Below are positions 8,707-19,001 of a stretch of 64,000 nt of DNA, piece by piece. Every line of letters starts with the position of its first letter. Positions within the stretch are counted from its first letter, which is position 1. This stretch comes from Paraburkholderia acidisoli (GTDB taxonomy: Bacteria > Pseudomonadota > Gammaproteobacteria > Burkholderiales > Burkholderiaceae). The notes beneath the pieces were generated by a model. It searched no databases. It saw only the letters and a list, made by a program, of their open reading frames with translations, and had not been told where the DNA came from. The stretch spans positions 744,001-808,000 of the forward strand of contig NZ_CP046913.1 of NCBI RefSeq assembly GCF_009789675.1, in the 5' to 3' direction. The position numbers and the translations under genes are program-made.

Positions 8707-8973
8707 TGCGCCTCGTGAGGCGCCTGACGAAGCGTCGCGCATAAAAAATCCCGGGCACGCGGCGTGCGTGCTATCTCCGCCCCGTTTGGCGGACAAAATG
8801 GCGATGAAAGGGGGCGGCGACGCATTAAAATAGGTACATACCACGGCCGAAAGACCGCAATTATAGTTTGTAACGGATCCCACTTTTCGTAACGGCAGGC
8901 AGGTTGCGTCACGCGGCTGTGTTACGAATAGACCCCGAATTCGAATCCCTCCATCTGCACGGTGAGCCTCAAC

Positions 8974-10371
8974 ATGACTTCCAGATCGATTTTCAAGGCA
9001 TATGACATTCGCGGCGTGATCGGCAAGACGCTCGACGCGGATACGGCGCGCGCCATCGGCCGCGCATTCGGCAGCGAGGTGCGTGCACAGGGCGGCGACG
9101 CGGTGGTGATCGCGCGCGACGGACGTCTCTCGGGCCCCGAACTCTCGCACGCGCTCGCCGACGGCCTGTGCGAAGCGGGCGTCGACGTGGTCGACGTTGG
9201 CATGGTGCCCACGCCCGTGGGCTACTTCGCGGCGAGCGTGCCGCTCAAGCTCGCGGGCGGCGAGCGCAACGTCGACTCGTGCATCGTCGTGACGGGCAGC
9301 CATAACCCGCCCGACTACAACGGCTTCAAGATGGTCCTGCGCGGCAAGGCCATTTACGGCGAGCAGATCCAGGCGCTCTACGAACGCATCGTGGCCGAGC
9401 GCTTCGACGCGGGCGAGGGCAGTTACACGCAGTACGACATCGTCGACGCCTACGTCGATCGCATCGTTGGCGACGTGAAGCTCGCGCGCCCGATGAAGAT
9501 CGTCGTCGACACGGGCAACGGCGTGGCGGGCGGTCTCGCGCCGCGTCTGTTCAAGGCGCTCGGCTGCGACCTCGTCGAACTCTTCACCGAAGTCGACGGC
9601 ACCTTCCCGAACCATCACCCGGACCCGGCGCACCCGGAAAACCTCCAGGACGTGATTCGCGCGCTGCAAGACAACGCGGACACCGAAGTGGGCTTCGCGT
9701 TCGACGGCGACGGCGACCGCCTGGGCGTCGTCACGAAGGACGGCCAGATCATCTACCCGGATCGCCAGCTCATGCTGTTCGCCGAGGAAGTGCTCTCGCG
9801 CAATCCGGGCAAGCAGATCATTTACGACGTGAAGTGCACGCGTAACCTCGCGAAGTGGGTGAAGGAAAAGGGCGGCGAGCCGCTGATGTGGAAGACGGGC
9901 CACTCGCTCGTGAAGGCGAAGCTGCGCGAAACCGGCGCGCCGCTGGCGGGCGAAATGAGCGGCCACGTGTTCTTCAAGGACCGCTGGTACGGTTTCGACG
10001 ACGGCCTGTACACGGGCGCGCGTCTGCTTGAAATCCTCTCGCGCGTGCCGGATCCGAGCCAGTTGCTCAACGATCTGCCGAACTCGCACGCCACGCCGGA
10101 ACTGCAACTGAAGCTCGAAGAAGGCGAGAACTTCGAGCTGATCGGCAAGCTGCAGAAGAACGCCCAGTTCACGGGCGCCGACGAAGTCATCACCATCGAC
10201 GGTCTGCGCGTGGAATACCCGGACGGCTTTGGCCTCGCGCGTTCGTCGAACACCACGCCGGTCGTGGTCATGCGCTTCGAAGCCGACAACGACGCCGCGC
10301 TCGCGCGCATCCAGGCCGACTTCAAGCGCGTGATTCTCGCCGAAAAGCCGGACGCGAAGCTGCCGTTCTAA
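8974..10371 (+). CDS. manB: Phosphomannomutase/phosphoglucomutase
   Basis: A 465-residue protein. ATG 8974 (MTSRSIFKAYDIRG) is preferred over GTG 8962, which can serve as part of its GGTGAG ribosome-binding site. It is an alpha-D-phosphohexomutase of the AlgC/ManB type with all four functional loops: catalytic phosphoserine loop VTGSHNPPDYNGFK, metal loop FDGDGDRLGVV, sugar-binding loop GEMSGHVFF and phosphate-binding loop RSSNTTP. It interconverts mannose-6-phosphate and mannose-1-phosphate (often also glucose phosphates), feeding GDP-mannose and other nucleotide sugars for LPS and exopolysaccharide. It is divergent from the flippase and ends in a strong terminator. Confidence 0.93.
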   Translation: MTSRSIFKAYDIRGVIGKTLDADTARAIGRAFGSEVRAQGGDAVVIARDGRLSGPELSHALADGLCEAGVDVVDVGMVPTPVGYFAASVPLKLAGGERNVDSCIVVTGSHNPPDYNGFKMVLRGKAIYGEQIQALYERIVAERFDAGEGSYTQYDIVDAYVDRIVGDVKLARPMKIVVDTGNGVAGGLAPRLFKALGCDLVELFTEVDGTFPNHHPDPAHPENLQDVIRALQDNADTEVGFAFDGDGDRLGVVTKDGQIIYPDRQLMLFAEEVLSRNPGKQIIYDVKCTRNLAKWVKEKGGEPLMWKTGHSLVKAKLRETGAPLAGEMSGHVFFKDRWYGFDDGLYTGARLLEILSRVPDPSQLLNDLPNSHATPELQLKLEEGENFELIGKLQKNAQFTGADEVITIDGLRVEYPDGFGLARSSNTTPVVVMRFEADNDAALARIQADFKRVILAEKPDAKLPF

Positions 10372-10432
10372 GGGCGTTCGCCACCGGGTTTGCCGCCGCG
10401 TTTTGCACTGCCCGGCGGCTGATCCGTGGATC

Positions 10433-10473
10433 AAACGGCGCCGCGCGACACCGCTCGCGCGGCGCCGTTTTTT
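10433..10473 (+). terminator. Rho-independent terminator after manB
   Basis: The arms at 10433-10448 and 10455-10470 are a perfect 16-bp inverted repeat (AAACGGCGCCGCGCGA and its complement) with a six-base loop, and the 3' arm runs into a stretch of T residues. Confidence 0.9.
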
Positions 10474-10645
10474 CATCCGGGCGCCGATCCTGCACGCAAT
10501 TCGCCCGCTTTCACGCGTGAATTCGCTGCCAATACCGCGCATTTCGTCGCGCTTTTCGCCGCATTCCGTCTTTTCCCTGCGGCGCCTGCGCCCGGCGCGC
10601 TAAAATTGCGGACCTTTTTCCTCTGTCCGCCCCTTGAGCTTGAGC

Positions 10646-11641
10646 GTGCAAAAGATTCTCATCGTGCGCGTGTCGTCGTTAGGCGACGTCGTCCACAACA
10701 TGCCCGCCATCGCCGACATCCGCCGGCGCTATCCCGACGCGCAGATCGACTGGCTCGTCGAAGAGAGCTTCCAGTCGCTCGTCGAGCTGGTGCACGGCGT
10801 GCGCCGCGCGATTCCGTTTTCGCTGCGCCGCTGGCGCAAGGGCCTGCTCTCGGGCGCGAACTGGCGCGAGATTGGCGGGTTTCGCCGGGCGCTGGCCGCC
10901 GAAAACTACGACCTCGTGATCGACTGCCAGGGGCTCATCAAGACCGCGTGGGTCGCGAGCTGGGCGCGCGGGCCGCTGGTCGGCCTCGGCAATCGCACCG
11001 ACGGCGCGGGCTACGAGTGGCCGGTGCGCTTCTTCTACGACCGCGCGATCCGCATCGAGCCGCGCACGCACGTGGTCGAGCGCACGCGCCAGCTGGTGGC
11101 GGGCGCGCTGGAATTGCCGGCGCCCACGCCCGGCGACGAGATCGACTTCGGTATCGACACGTTCCGCGCGGCGCAGGCGCTCGCGGGCGTCGGGCTGAAT
11201 CTGCCGGTGCCTTACGTGGTGTTCGTGCACGCGACCTCGCGCGCCGACAAGCAATGGCCCGACGCCAACTGGATCGAGCTGGGGCAGGCGCTCGTGCGGC
11301 GCGGCGCCTCGCTGGTGCTGCCGTGGGGCAGCGAGGCCGAGCGCGCGACGAGCGAGCGGCTCGCGCGCGAATTCGGCGAAGCGGCAATCGTGCCGCCGAG
11401 GCTGTCGCTGCCCGCCGTGGTCGGGCTGATCGAGGGCGCGGCGGCCACCGTGGGCGTGGACACGGGCCTCGTGCACATTGCGGCGGCGCTCAAGCGGCCG
11501 ACCGTCGAGTTGTACAATTTCGCGACCGCCTGGCGCACGGGCGGCTACTGGTCGCCGAACGTGGTCAATCTGGGCACGGCCGGCCAGCCGCCGACGCTCG
11601 CGCAGGTGAAGGGCGCGCTCGCGGGCTTCGGCCTGCTCTGA
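10646..11641 (+). CDS. waaC: Lipopolysaccharide heptosyltransferase I
   Basis: A 331-residue GT9-family enzyme starting at GTG 10646 (VQKILIVRVSSLGDVVHNM); TTG 10634 would add four residues. It transfers the first L-glycero-D-manno-heptose from ADP-heptose to Kdo of lipid A-Kdo2 at the cytoplasmic face of the inner membrane. The N-terminal KILIVRVSSLGDVVH and the C-terminal ADP-heptose site, GAAATVGVDTGLVHIAAAL with YNFATAWRTGGYW, are diagnostic of WaaC. It forms an LPS-core group with the downstream Kdo hydroxylase and Kdo transferase genes. Confidence 0.93.
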   Translation: MQKILIVRVSSLGDVVHNMPAIADIRRRYPDAQIDWLVEESFQSLVELVHGVRRAIPFSLRRWRKGLLSGANWREIGGFRRALAAENYDLVIDCQGLIKTAWVASWARGPLVGLGNRTDGAGYEWPVRFFYDRAIRIEPRTHVVERTRQLVAGALELPAPTPGDEIDFGIDTFRAAQALAGVGLNLPVPYVVFVHATSRADKQWPDANWIELGQALVRRGASLVLPWGSEAERATSERLAREFGEAAIVPPRLSLPAVVGLIEGAAATVGVDTGLVHIAAALKRPTVELYNFATAWRTGGYWSPNVVNLGTAGQPPTLAQVKGALAGFGLL

Positions 11642-11768
11642 CCGGCGGGAATCGCGCGCGCCTTGACCGGCGGCGGCTTCGGCGACGAAACCGGCTGCGA
11701 AGTATCAAGGCGGCGCACGGAACCTGCGGGTATAAAAATCGGCTCGCGCACGCGAGTCAGCGCGTAGC

Positions 11769-11813
11769 CAACGACGCAACACGCGCCGAGGCAACACGCA
11801 ACGACGCAACACG
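11769..11813. repeat. 15-bp direct repeat upstream of kdoO
   Basis: CAACGACGCAACACG occurs at 11769-11783 and again at 11799-11813. It lies in the 264-base gap between waaC and kdoO, about 100 bases before the kdoO start. A TATAAA-like element occurs near 11733. The role is unknown; it may be chance low complexity. Confidence 0.5.
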
Positions 11814-11905
11814 GCACGTTGTGCCCCGAGGCCGACGCGCCACGCGTGCATTCAGATCACAGATCAAAGCGGACCCATGCCGGTCCATCGCTTCCAGGGG
11901 CGACC

Positions 11906-12790
11906 ATGAACGAATCCCAGATCATCGAAATCACTTCCGGCGACTGGCACGGCCAGCAGCTTTCGCAGCCGCGCGAGACGCTCCTCGACGCCGTCGAGCA
12001 GGGCAAGGTGCTGTACTTCCCGAACCTGGCCTTCGCGATCGAAGGTCATGAGCGCGCGCTGCTCGACCCGGCTATCGCCGATCCCAAGCGCAAGAACATC
12101 AGCCTCGACCCGAACGGCGGCGCGCTGCACGGCGTGCTCGGCGACGCCAACGCGCAGGCCGCCGTGCGCGCGCTGATCGCGCGTTACCAGACCAACGCGC
12201 GCACGCTGGTGGACGGCCTCTTTCCCGAGTACACGGGCAAGCTGCGCGTGGCGCCCACGAGCCTGCGTCTGCATCAGGTGGAAACGCGCCAGACCTCGTG
12301 GCGCAAGGACGATTCGCGTCTGCACGTGGATGCGTTTCCGTCGCGGCCCAACTACGGCGAGCGCATCCTGCGCGTCTTCACCAACGTGAACCCGCACGGC
12401 GTGCCGCGCGTGTGGCGCGTGGGCGAGCCGTTCGAAGACATGGCGAAGCGCTTCCTGCCCAACATCAAGCCGCAGTTGCCGGGCTCCGCGTGGCTCCAGC
12501 ATCTGCTGCACATCACCAAGTCGGCGCGCAGCGAGTACGACCATCTCATGCTGAACCTGCACGACGGCATGAAGGCCGACCTCGACTATCAGAAGGTGTG
12601 CCCGCAGGAGACCATCGGGTTTCCGCCGGGCAGCGTGTGGGTTTGCTTCTCCGATCACACCTCGCACGCCGTGATGTCCGGGCAGTTCATGATGGAACAG
12701 ACCTTCTTCCTGCCCGCGAAAGACATGGTGCATCCGCAATGGGCGCCGCTCGGCATTCTCGAACGCCTCAAAGGCAAGGAACTGGTTTGA
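11906..12790 (+). CDS. kdoO: Kdo 3-hydroxylase (Fe(II)/2-oxoglutarate-dependent dioxygenase)
   Basis: A 294-residue protein. ATG 11906 follows AGGGG at good distance, so the ORF extension to 11819 is rejected. It matches the Kdo_hydroxy family (KdoO of Burkholderia and Yersinia), which oxidises the 3-position of the outer Kdo to give D-glycero-D-talo-oct-2-ulosonic acid (Ko) in the LPS inner core. The iron-binding HxD is visible as LHVDAF (His140, Asp142), with the distal His in SDHTSHAV (251-254). The position between waaC and waaA supports the role, since its substrate is made by WaaA. Family assignment is firm; activity in this strain is inferred. Confidence 0.88.
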   Translation: MNESQIIEITSGDWHGQQLSQPRETLLDAVEQGKVLYFPNLAFAIEGHERALLDPAIADPKRKNISLDPNGGALHGVLGDANAQAAVRALIARYQTNARTLVDGLFPEYTGKLRVAPTSLRLHQVETRQTSWRKDDSRLHVDAFPSRPNYGERILRVFTNVNPHGVPRVWRVGEPFEDMAKRFLPNIKPQLPGSAWLQHLLHITKSARSEYDHLMLNLHDGMKADLDYQKVCPQETIGFPPGSVWVCFSDHTSHAVMSGQFMMEQTFFLPAKDMVHPQWAPLGILERLKGKELV

Positions 12791-12806
12791 GCGCGCGCGT
12801 GACGAT

Positions 12807-12841
12807 GGCCGCCGCCGTTCGCGCGGCGGCGCCGATTTTTT
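12807..12841 (+). terminator. Rho-independent terminator after kdoO
   Basis: A GC-rich hairpin (GCCGCCG ... CGGCGGC, about 12809-12834) is followed by six T residues (12836-12841). It lies 17 bases after the kdoO stop and separates it from waaA. Confidence 0.75.
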
Positions 12842-12842
12842 A

Positions 12843-12880
12843 CGTCGATGTCGATGTCGATGTCGTCGATGTCGATGCCG
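12843..12880. repeat. GTCGAT hexamer tandem repeat upstream of waaA
   Basis: The block reads GTCGAT three times, then GTC, then GTCGAT twice more. It lies between the kdoO terminator and the waaA start (12918). Short sequence repeats of this kind can change length by slippage, and here a change would alter only the leader of waaA. Confidence 0.8.
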
Positions 12881-12917
12881 CCGCTCCTGCCATTGCCGCC
12901 GCGCGCGCGGAGGCCCG

Positions 12918-14255
12918 ATGCTGAGAGCGATCTATCGCGCGGCCTGGTGGCTGATCGCGCCGCTCGCGGTGCTGCGGCTCTACATCCGTTCGCGGCGCGA
13001 GCGCGGTTATCGCGAGCATATCGGCGAACGTTTCGGCTATTCGGCGGGGCGCCTGCCCGAGGACGACACGCCGCTGATCTGGGTGCACGCCGTGTCCGTG
13101 GGCGAGACGCGCGCGGCGCAACCGCTCGTCGACGCGCTGCTGGCCGCACGCCCCGACGCGCGCATCCTGCTCACGCACATGACGCCGGGCGGCCGCGCCA
13201 CCGGCGAGCAGCTGTTCGGCGACCGCGTGCTGCGCTGCTATCTGCCCTACGACATGCCGCACGCGGTGCGGCGCTTTCTGCGCGCGTGGCGCCCCTCGCT
13301 CGGCCTGGTGATGGAAACCGAGGTGTGGCCCACGCTCATCGACGAATGCAAGCACGCCGACGTGCCGCTCGTGCTCACCAACGCGCGCATGTCGGCCCGT
13401 TCGGCGAAGCGCGCGGCGAAGTTCGGCGCGGGCGCGCGCGAGGTATTCGGCGGCTTCACGCGCGTGCTCGCGCAAAGTCCTTCCGACGCCGAACGCCTGA
13501 GCGCGCTCGGCGCGCGCAACGTGGCCGTGCTCGGCAATCTCAAGTTCGACATGGCGAGCCCGCCCGCGCTGATCGCACGCGGCCGCGACTGGCGTCGCGC
13601 AATCGGCACGCGGCCCGTGTGGGTCGCGGCCAGCACCCGCGAGGGCGAAGAAGAACTCGTGTTGCAGGCGTTCGAGGCGCTGAAGATGCCGGACGCCCTG
13701 CTGATTCTCGTGCCGCGCCATCCGCAGCGCTTCGACGAAGTGGCGGCGCTGGTCGAACGCAAGGGCTTGAAGCTCGCGCGGCGCTCGAAATGGGCACCGG
13801 CGGCGCCGGGCAAGAACGCGCAAGGCGGCTCGTCACAGGCATCGGCGGTATCCGTAGCGGCGTCGGCGGCGCTCAACGCCTTGCCGCACGACGTGAACAT
13901 ATTGCTCGGCGATTCGATGGGCGAAATGGGCGCGTACTACGCCGCCGCCGATCTCGCGTTCATCGGCGGAAGCTTGCTGCCGTTGGGCGGCCAGAACCTG
14001 ATCGAAGCGTGCGCGGTGGGCGTGCCGGTGCTCATCGGCCCGCACGTGTTCAACTTCACGCAAGCCACCGCCGACGCCAAAGCGGCCGGTGCCTGCGAAC
14101 AGGTGCAGGACCCGGCCGACCTCGCGCGCGCCTTGCGCGAACTGTTCGAGGACAAGTCGCGCCGCGTCGCCATGGGCGCGGCGGCGGCGGCCTTCGCGGC
14201 ACGCCATCGCGGCGCGACCGCGCGCACGGTGGACGTGCTCTCCGCGCTGATCTGA
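12918..14255 (+). CDS. waaA: 3-deoxy-D-manno-octulosonic acid (Kdo) transferase
   Basis: A 445-residue GT30 enzyme. It begins with a membrane anchor (LRAIYRAAWWLIAPLAVL) followed by the family motif ERGYREHIGERFG. Catalytic-domain signatures are VHAVSVGETRAAQPL with the conserved Glu, VMETEVWPTLI, and the donor-site region GGSLLPLGGQNLIEAC with GPHVFNF. It transfers one or two Kdo residues from CMP-Kdo to lipid IVA at the inner membrane. A stretch rich in Ala and Ser (about 300-320) between the two Rossmann domains is a local insertion. It ends convergently with ureG. Confidence 0.95.
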   Translation: MLRAIYRAAWWLIAPLAVLRLYIRSRRERGYREHIGERFGYSAGRLPEDDTPLIWVHAVSVGETRAAQPLVDALLAARPDARILLTHMTPGGRATGEQLFGDRVLRCYLPYDMPHAVRRFLRAWRPSLGLVMETEVWPTLIDECKHADVPLVLTNARMSARSAKRAAKFGAGAREVFGGFTRVLAQSPSDAERLSALGARNVAVLGNLKFDMASPPALIARGRDWRRAIGTRPVWVAASTREGEEELVLQAFEALKMPDALLILVPRHPQRFDEVAALVERKGLKLARRSKWAPAAPGKNAQGGSSQASAVSVAASAALNALPHDVNILLGDSMGEMGAYYAAADLAFIGGSLLPLGGQNLIEACAVGVPVLIGPHVFNFTQATADAKAAGACEQVQDPADLARALRELFEDKSRRVAMGAAAAAFAARHRGATARTVDVLSALI

Positions 14256-14258
14256 AAC

Positions 14259-14282
14259 GGCGGCACGCAGGCTTGCGTGCCG
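14259..14282. terminator. Hairpin between convergent waaA and ureG
   Basis: The arms at 14259-14268 (GCGGCACGCA) and 14273-14282 (TGCGTGCCGC) form a perfect 10-bp stem with a four-base loop. It sits right after the waaA stop, in the gap before the ureG stop. There is no T-tract on the + side, so its strength is uncertain. Confidence 0.5.
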
Positions 14283-14335
14283 CGCGTTATCGACGAAATC
14301 TCGCCGAAATCTCGACTCAATCGGCGGAAAAAAAC

Positions 14336-14977
14336 TCAGCCGACCAGCAACCCTTTCTTTTCGATGAAGCCCATCACCTGATCGAGCCCGTCGAGCGCCT
14401 TCAGGTTGCACATCACGAAGGGCCGCTCGCCGCGCATCTTCTTCGCGTCCGACGCCATGATGTCGAGATTCGCGCCCACGAGCGGCGCGAGGTCGGTCTT
14501 GTTGATGACGAGCAGGTCCGACTTCGTGATGCCGGGGCCGCCCTTGCGCGGAATCTTCTCGCCGCCCGCCACGTCGATCACGTAGATGGTGAGGTCCGAC
14601 AACTCCGGGCTGAAGGTGGCCGCGAGATTGTCGCCGCCCGACTCGATGAACACGATGTCGGCGTCGGGGAAACGCGTGAGCATCTGGTCGACAGCCTCGA
14701 GGTTGATCGACGCATCTTCGCGAATGGCCGTGTGCGGGCAGCCGCCCGTTTCCACGCCCATGATGCGCTCGGCGGGCAGCGCGCCCGCCACCGTCAGCAA
14801 GCGCTGATCTTCCTTGGTGTAGATGTCGTTGGTGATGGCGACGAGGTCGTAGCGCTCGCGCATCGCCTTGCAGAGCATTTCGAGCAGCGTGGTCTTGCCG
14901 GAGCCGACCGGGCCGCCGACGCCGACGCGCAGCGGCGGCAGTTTCTTGGTTCGTTTGCTGGGTGCGTGCGAATTCAT
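14336..14977 (-). CDS. ureG: Urease accessory GTPase UreG
   Basis: A 213-residue SIMIBI-class GTPase and the last gene of the urease unit. The P-loop [14 protein letters not shown] (about 19-32), the nickel-binding CPH motif in [31 protein letters not shown] and the NKTD guanine-specificity motif are all present. It carries nickel from UreE and drives GTP-dependent metallocentre assembly in the UreD-UreF-UreG-apourease complex in the cytoplasm. The N-terminus lacks the His-rich stretch some homologues have, in contrast to the His-rich UreE here. Confidence 0.96.
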   Translation of the reverse strand: MNSHAPSKRTKKLPPLRVGVGGPVGSGKTTLLEMLCKAMRERYDLVAITNDIYTKEDQRLLTVAGALPAERIMGVETGGCPHTAIREDASINLEAVDQMLTRFPDADIVFIESGGDNLAATFSPELSDLTIYVIDVAGGEKIPRKGGPGITKSDLLVINKTDLAPLVGANLDIMASDAKKMRGERPFVMCNLKALDGLDQVMGFIEKKGLLVG

Positions 14978-14999
14978 GGTGTGTCAGTGGCGAAGCGAT

Positions 15000-15680
15000 T
15001 CAGGAGCGGAACAGTCGGGAGTACTGCGATTCGTGCCGCGACGACAAAATGCCGAGCTGCGGCGCGAACGTGTTGAGCGAGTCGGGCGGGGTGGCGAGCG
15101 CGCGCGCCACGGCGCGTTCGATCGCGGGCCGCAGCGCGACGAGAATGCGCTGCCCGGCGACCTGACCGAGCGGCACGGCCTTGAGCGCGGCGGCGGTCTG
15201 GTTCTCGACCCAGCTGAACGCGTAGGCGGCGAGCGTGGCATCGGCGGCGGCGTCGTGCGCGAAGGCCGCGAACGCGAACGCCGTGGGCTGCGCCACGGGC
15301 GTCATGCGATCGAGCGTGGCGCGGCGTTCGGTATCGCCCCATTCGAGCTGCGCGCATAGCTGGCGCAACGACCAGCCCATCTGCGAAGTTTCGCGGCGCA
15401 GTTCCGCCGATTCGCGGCTCGCGACGAATTCCGCGTTCGCCTCGATCAGCGCCGCGGCGTCGTGCGCGCGCCAGCGTTCGAGCTGATGCGCGAGAAACGG
15501 CAGTTCGCCGGGCGCGAGCACGGTGTCGAGACCGGCGGCGATCCAGCGTGAAGCGTCTTCGGCGTTGGCGATCAGGTTCGCTTCGATGGCCGCTTCGAGT
15601 CCCTGCGAGTAGCTGAACGCGCCAATCGGCAGCGCCGGCGAAGCGAGGTGCAGCAGCGCCGTGAGTTCAGCGATGTTCAT
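15000..15680 (-). CDS. ureF: Urease accessory protein UreF
   Basis: A 226-residue protein starting at ATG 15680 ([20 protein letters not shown]). The longer in-frame extension upstream is the shadow of the His-rich ureE tail and is rejected. The hallmark [14 protein letters not shown] follows the start. UreF binds UreD and apourease and acts as the partner that controls UreG GTPase activity during nickel loading. Its start lies inside the end of ureE (14-base overlap), indicating translational coupling. Confidence 0.94.
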   Translation of the reverse strand: MNIAELTALLHLASPALPIGAFSYSQGLEAAIEANLIANAEDASRWIAAGLDTVLAPGELPFLAHQLERWRAHDAAALIEANAEFVASRESAELRRETSQMGWSLRQLCAQLEWGDTERRATLDRMTPVAQPTAFAFAAFAHDAAADATLAAYAFSWVENQTAAALKAVPLGQVAGQRILVALRPAIERAVARALATPPDSLNTFAPQLGILSSRHESQYSRLFRS

Positions 15681-16362
15681 GGCTGTGGTCGTGCGCGTGA
15701 CCGTCGCAATGGCCGTGGTCGTGACCGCATTCGTGATCATGGTGGTCGTGATCGTCGTGATTGTGATCGTGAGCGTGCGCGTGCGCGTGGTCGTGCGAAT
15801 GTCCGTGGTCATGCGCATGAGCATGACCATGATCGTGCGAATGCGCATGCCCGTGATGCTCGTCGTACACGCTTTGCGCGAGCGCGTAGTCTTCCGCGAA
15901 GGTTGCGTCGTGACCATGCCGATGCCCGCCGCCATAAGCGCCCGCTTCGGGCTGGAACGGCAGCTCGGCGCGTTCGACCTGCGCGCCGAGGCGCTTGAGC
16001 ATGTCTTCGAGCACGGGATCGGCTTCGAGCTTGAGCGCGTCCACGCCCACTTCCACGGGCGTGTGGCGATTGCCGAGGTGATACGCGGCGCGCATGAGCG
16101 TGAGGCGATCGGGCGCGCGCACGAGCAGCACGCTTTCGGCCGCCGCGATCACGCGCACGAGGCCGCCGTCGTCGGCCACGAGCACGTCGCCGTCGCGCAG
16201 CACCGTGCCGCGCGGCAGCACGACACCCACTTCCTCGCCACTGTCGAGCGTGGCCGCGAAGCGGCTCTTGCAGCGCGCGTCGTACGCCAGCGTGAGCGTG
16301 GGCGCGCGCTTGACGAGCACGTCCGCGAGCCTGGCGTTGAGTCGTTTGTCGATCGTGCGCAT
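15667..16362 (-). CDS. ureE: Urease nickel metallochaperone UreE with very long His-rich tail
   Basis: A 231-residue protein. Residues 1-140 are the peptide-binding and metal-binding domains, with the conserved interface nickel site in YHLGNRH (His95, His100). From about residue 147 to the end, the chain is dominated by His alternating with Asp, Ala, Gly and Ser. There are about 33 His, plus two Cys in the [12 protein letters not shown] stretch (211-222). UreE delivers nickel to UreG; His tails of this type bind several extra nickel ions and may store metal. The tail is much longer than the 10-15 His seen in the classic Klebsiella protein. The gene lies nine bases after ureC and overlaps ureF. 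Confidence 0.95.
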   Translation of the reverse strand: MRTIDKRLNARLADVLVKRAPTLTLAYDARCKSRFAATLDSGEEVGVVLPRGTVLRDGDVLVADDGGLVRVIAAAESVLLVRAPDRLTLMRAAYHLGNRHTPVEVGVDALKLEADPVLEDMLKRLGAQVERAELPFQPEAGAYGGGHRHGHDATFAEDYALAQSVYDEHHGHAHSHDHGHAHAHDHGHSHDHAHAHAHDHNHDDHDHHDHECGHDHGHCDGHAHDHSHEHR

Positions 16363-16371
16363 ATCAAACCA

Positions 16372-18078
<1,707 letters not shown>

Positions 18079-18122
18079 GTCGGATTCCTGATGAATTCGA
18101 AGCGTGGGCGCAAGGCGGCCGC

Positions 18123-18428
18123 CTAGAGCGGACCCATCACCTTGCCGTTGAAGCCGTAGACGGCACGATCGCCCGCGAGCGCGACGAGTTCGACCGTGCG
18201 CTCCTGGCCGGGCTCGAAGCGCACGGCCGTGCCCGCCGCGATGTTCAGGCGGAAGCCGCGCGCGGCTTCGCGGTCGAACGCGAGTGCTTCGTTGACTTCG
18301 TAGAAGTGGTAGTGCGAACCGATCTGCACGGGGCGGTCGCCCGTGTTCGCGACCGTCACGCTAACGGTTTCGCGGCCCGCGTTGAGTTCGATTTCGCCAT
18401 CGTCGATGAGCATTTCGCCGGGGATCAT
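18123..18428 (-). CDS. ureB: Urease beta subunit
   Basis: A 101-residue protein beginning [18 protein letters not shown] with the typical [17 protein letters not shown] core. It is the small beta-barrel subunit that packs against UreC in the (alpha-beta-gamma)3 urease of proteobacteria, where beta and gamma are separate genes. It lies between ureA and ureC, 19 bases after ureA and 44 before ureC. Full length. Confidence 0.97.
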   Translation of the reverse strand: MIPGEMLIDDGEIELNAGRETVSVTVANTGDRPVQIGSHYHFYEVNEALAFDREAARGFRLNIAAGTAVRFEPGQERTVELVALAGDRAVYGFNGKVMGPL

Positions 18429-18447
18429 GGTCGGGTGCGTTGCCTGT

Positions 18448-18750
18448 TCACGGAATCGGGTGATGGACGGTGACGAGCTTGGTGCCGTCGGGGAAGGTCG
18501 CTTCCACCTGAATGTCGGGGATCATCTCGGGCACGCCTTCCATCACGTCTTCGCGCGCGAGCAGCGTGGTGCCGTAGTGCATGACCTCGGCGACGGTCTT
18601 GCCGTCGCGCGCCGCTTCCATCAGCGCGGCGCTGATAAAGGCGACCGCTTCCGGGTAGTTGAGCTTGAGGCCGCGCGCGCGGCGCCTTTCGGCGAGCAGC
18701 GCGGCGGTGAAGATCAGGAGCTTGTCTTTCTCGCGTGGCGTGAGCTTCAT
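18448..18750 (-). CDS. ureA: Urease gamma subunit
   Basis: A 100-residue protein ([20 protein letters not shown]), with the conserved [21 protein letters not shown] and HHPIP terminus. It is the structural gamma subunit of urease. It follows a 250-base gap after ureD that holds a sigma-54-type promoter and an NtrC-type site, so the structural genes probably have their own nitrogen-regulated promoter besides any readthrough from urt-ureD. Confidence 0.97.
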   Translation of the reverse strand: MKLTPREKDKLLIFTAALLAERRRARGLKLNYPEAVAFISAALMEAARDGKTVAEVMHYGTTLLAREDVMEGVPEMIPDIQVEATFPDGTKLVTVHHPIP

Positions 18751-18859
18751 CGTGTGGTGTCGGTGGGAGACGATCGGCCCAGCATAGCGGAGCCAATTTA
18801 CGGACGCATTTCGGGCGCGCGCGAGCGTGCATTCGCGGTGCTCGCGCGTGCAAGCTCAC

Positions 18860-18875
18860 AGCAAGCTATATGCCA
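18860..18875 (-). promoter_or_regulatory. Sigma-54 (RpoN) promoter upstream of ureA
   Basis: The complement strand reads TGGCATATAGCTTGCT. The -24 GG (18874-18873) and -12 GC (18862-18861) are separated by exactly ten bases, as required for RpoN, and the flanks match the consensus TGGCAC-N5-TTGCW at all but one defined position. A start site would fall near 18849, about 100 bases before the ureA ATG. Confidence 0.8.
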
Positions 18876-18907
18876 ATGATGGGGACAGTAGGGGAAGTGG
18901 CTTGATG

Positions 18908-18924
18908 TGCACCGTGTTCGTGCA
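18908..18924. promoter_or_regulatory. NtrC-type binding site upstream of the ureA promoter
   Basis: TGCACCGTGTTCGTGCA contains the dyad GCAC-N7-GTGC and matches the NtrC consensus TGCACC-N5-GGTGCA except one base. Its centre is about 67 bases upstream of the predicted start site. It overlaps no coding sequence. Confidence 0.7.
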
Positions 18925-19001
18925 GGTCATGCGCCATGGCGAACATGCTGCGGCGCAACGTGGTGCGTGCGCGCCTTGTGTTGGTGCGTGATCGCGCCTT
19001 G

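Noticed and set aside
8743..10542. Long N-terminal extension of the flippase frame across manB (minus strand)
   Set aside because: It is antisense to the conserved phosphomannomutase gene and has no family signature; the flippase starts at 8706 or 8742.
10679..11476. 265-codon minus-strand frame opposite waaC
   Set aside because: Mirror of a conserved gene in GC-rich DNA; no domain and no start signal.
15681..15935. N-terminal extension of ureF rich in Thr, Met, Ile and Arg
   Set aside because: It is an out-of-frame reading of the His-rich ureE tail; UreF starts at ATG 15680 with its conserved N-terminus.
15667..15935. Repetitive GTGGTC/GTGCGC-like DNA considered as a CRISPR or VNTR array
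   Set aside because: It is coding repetition for the His-rich UreE tail; there are no regular spacers or repeats of constant length.
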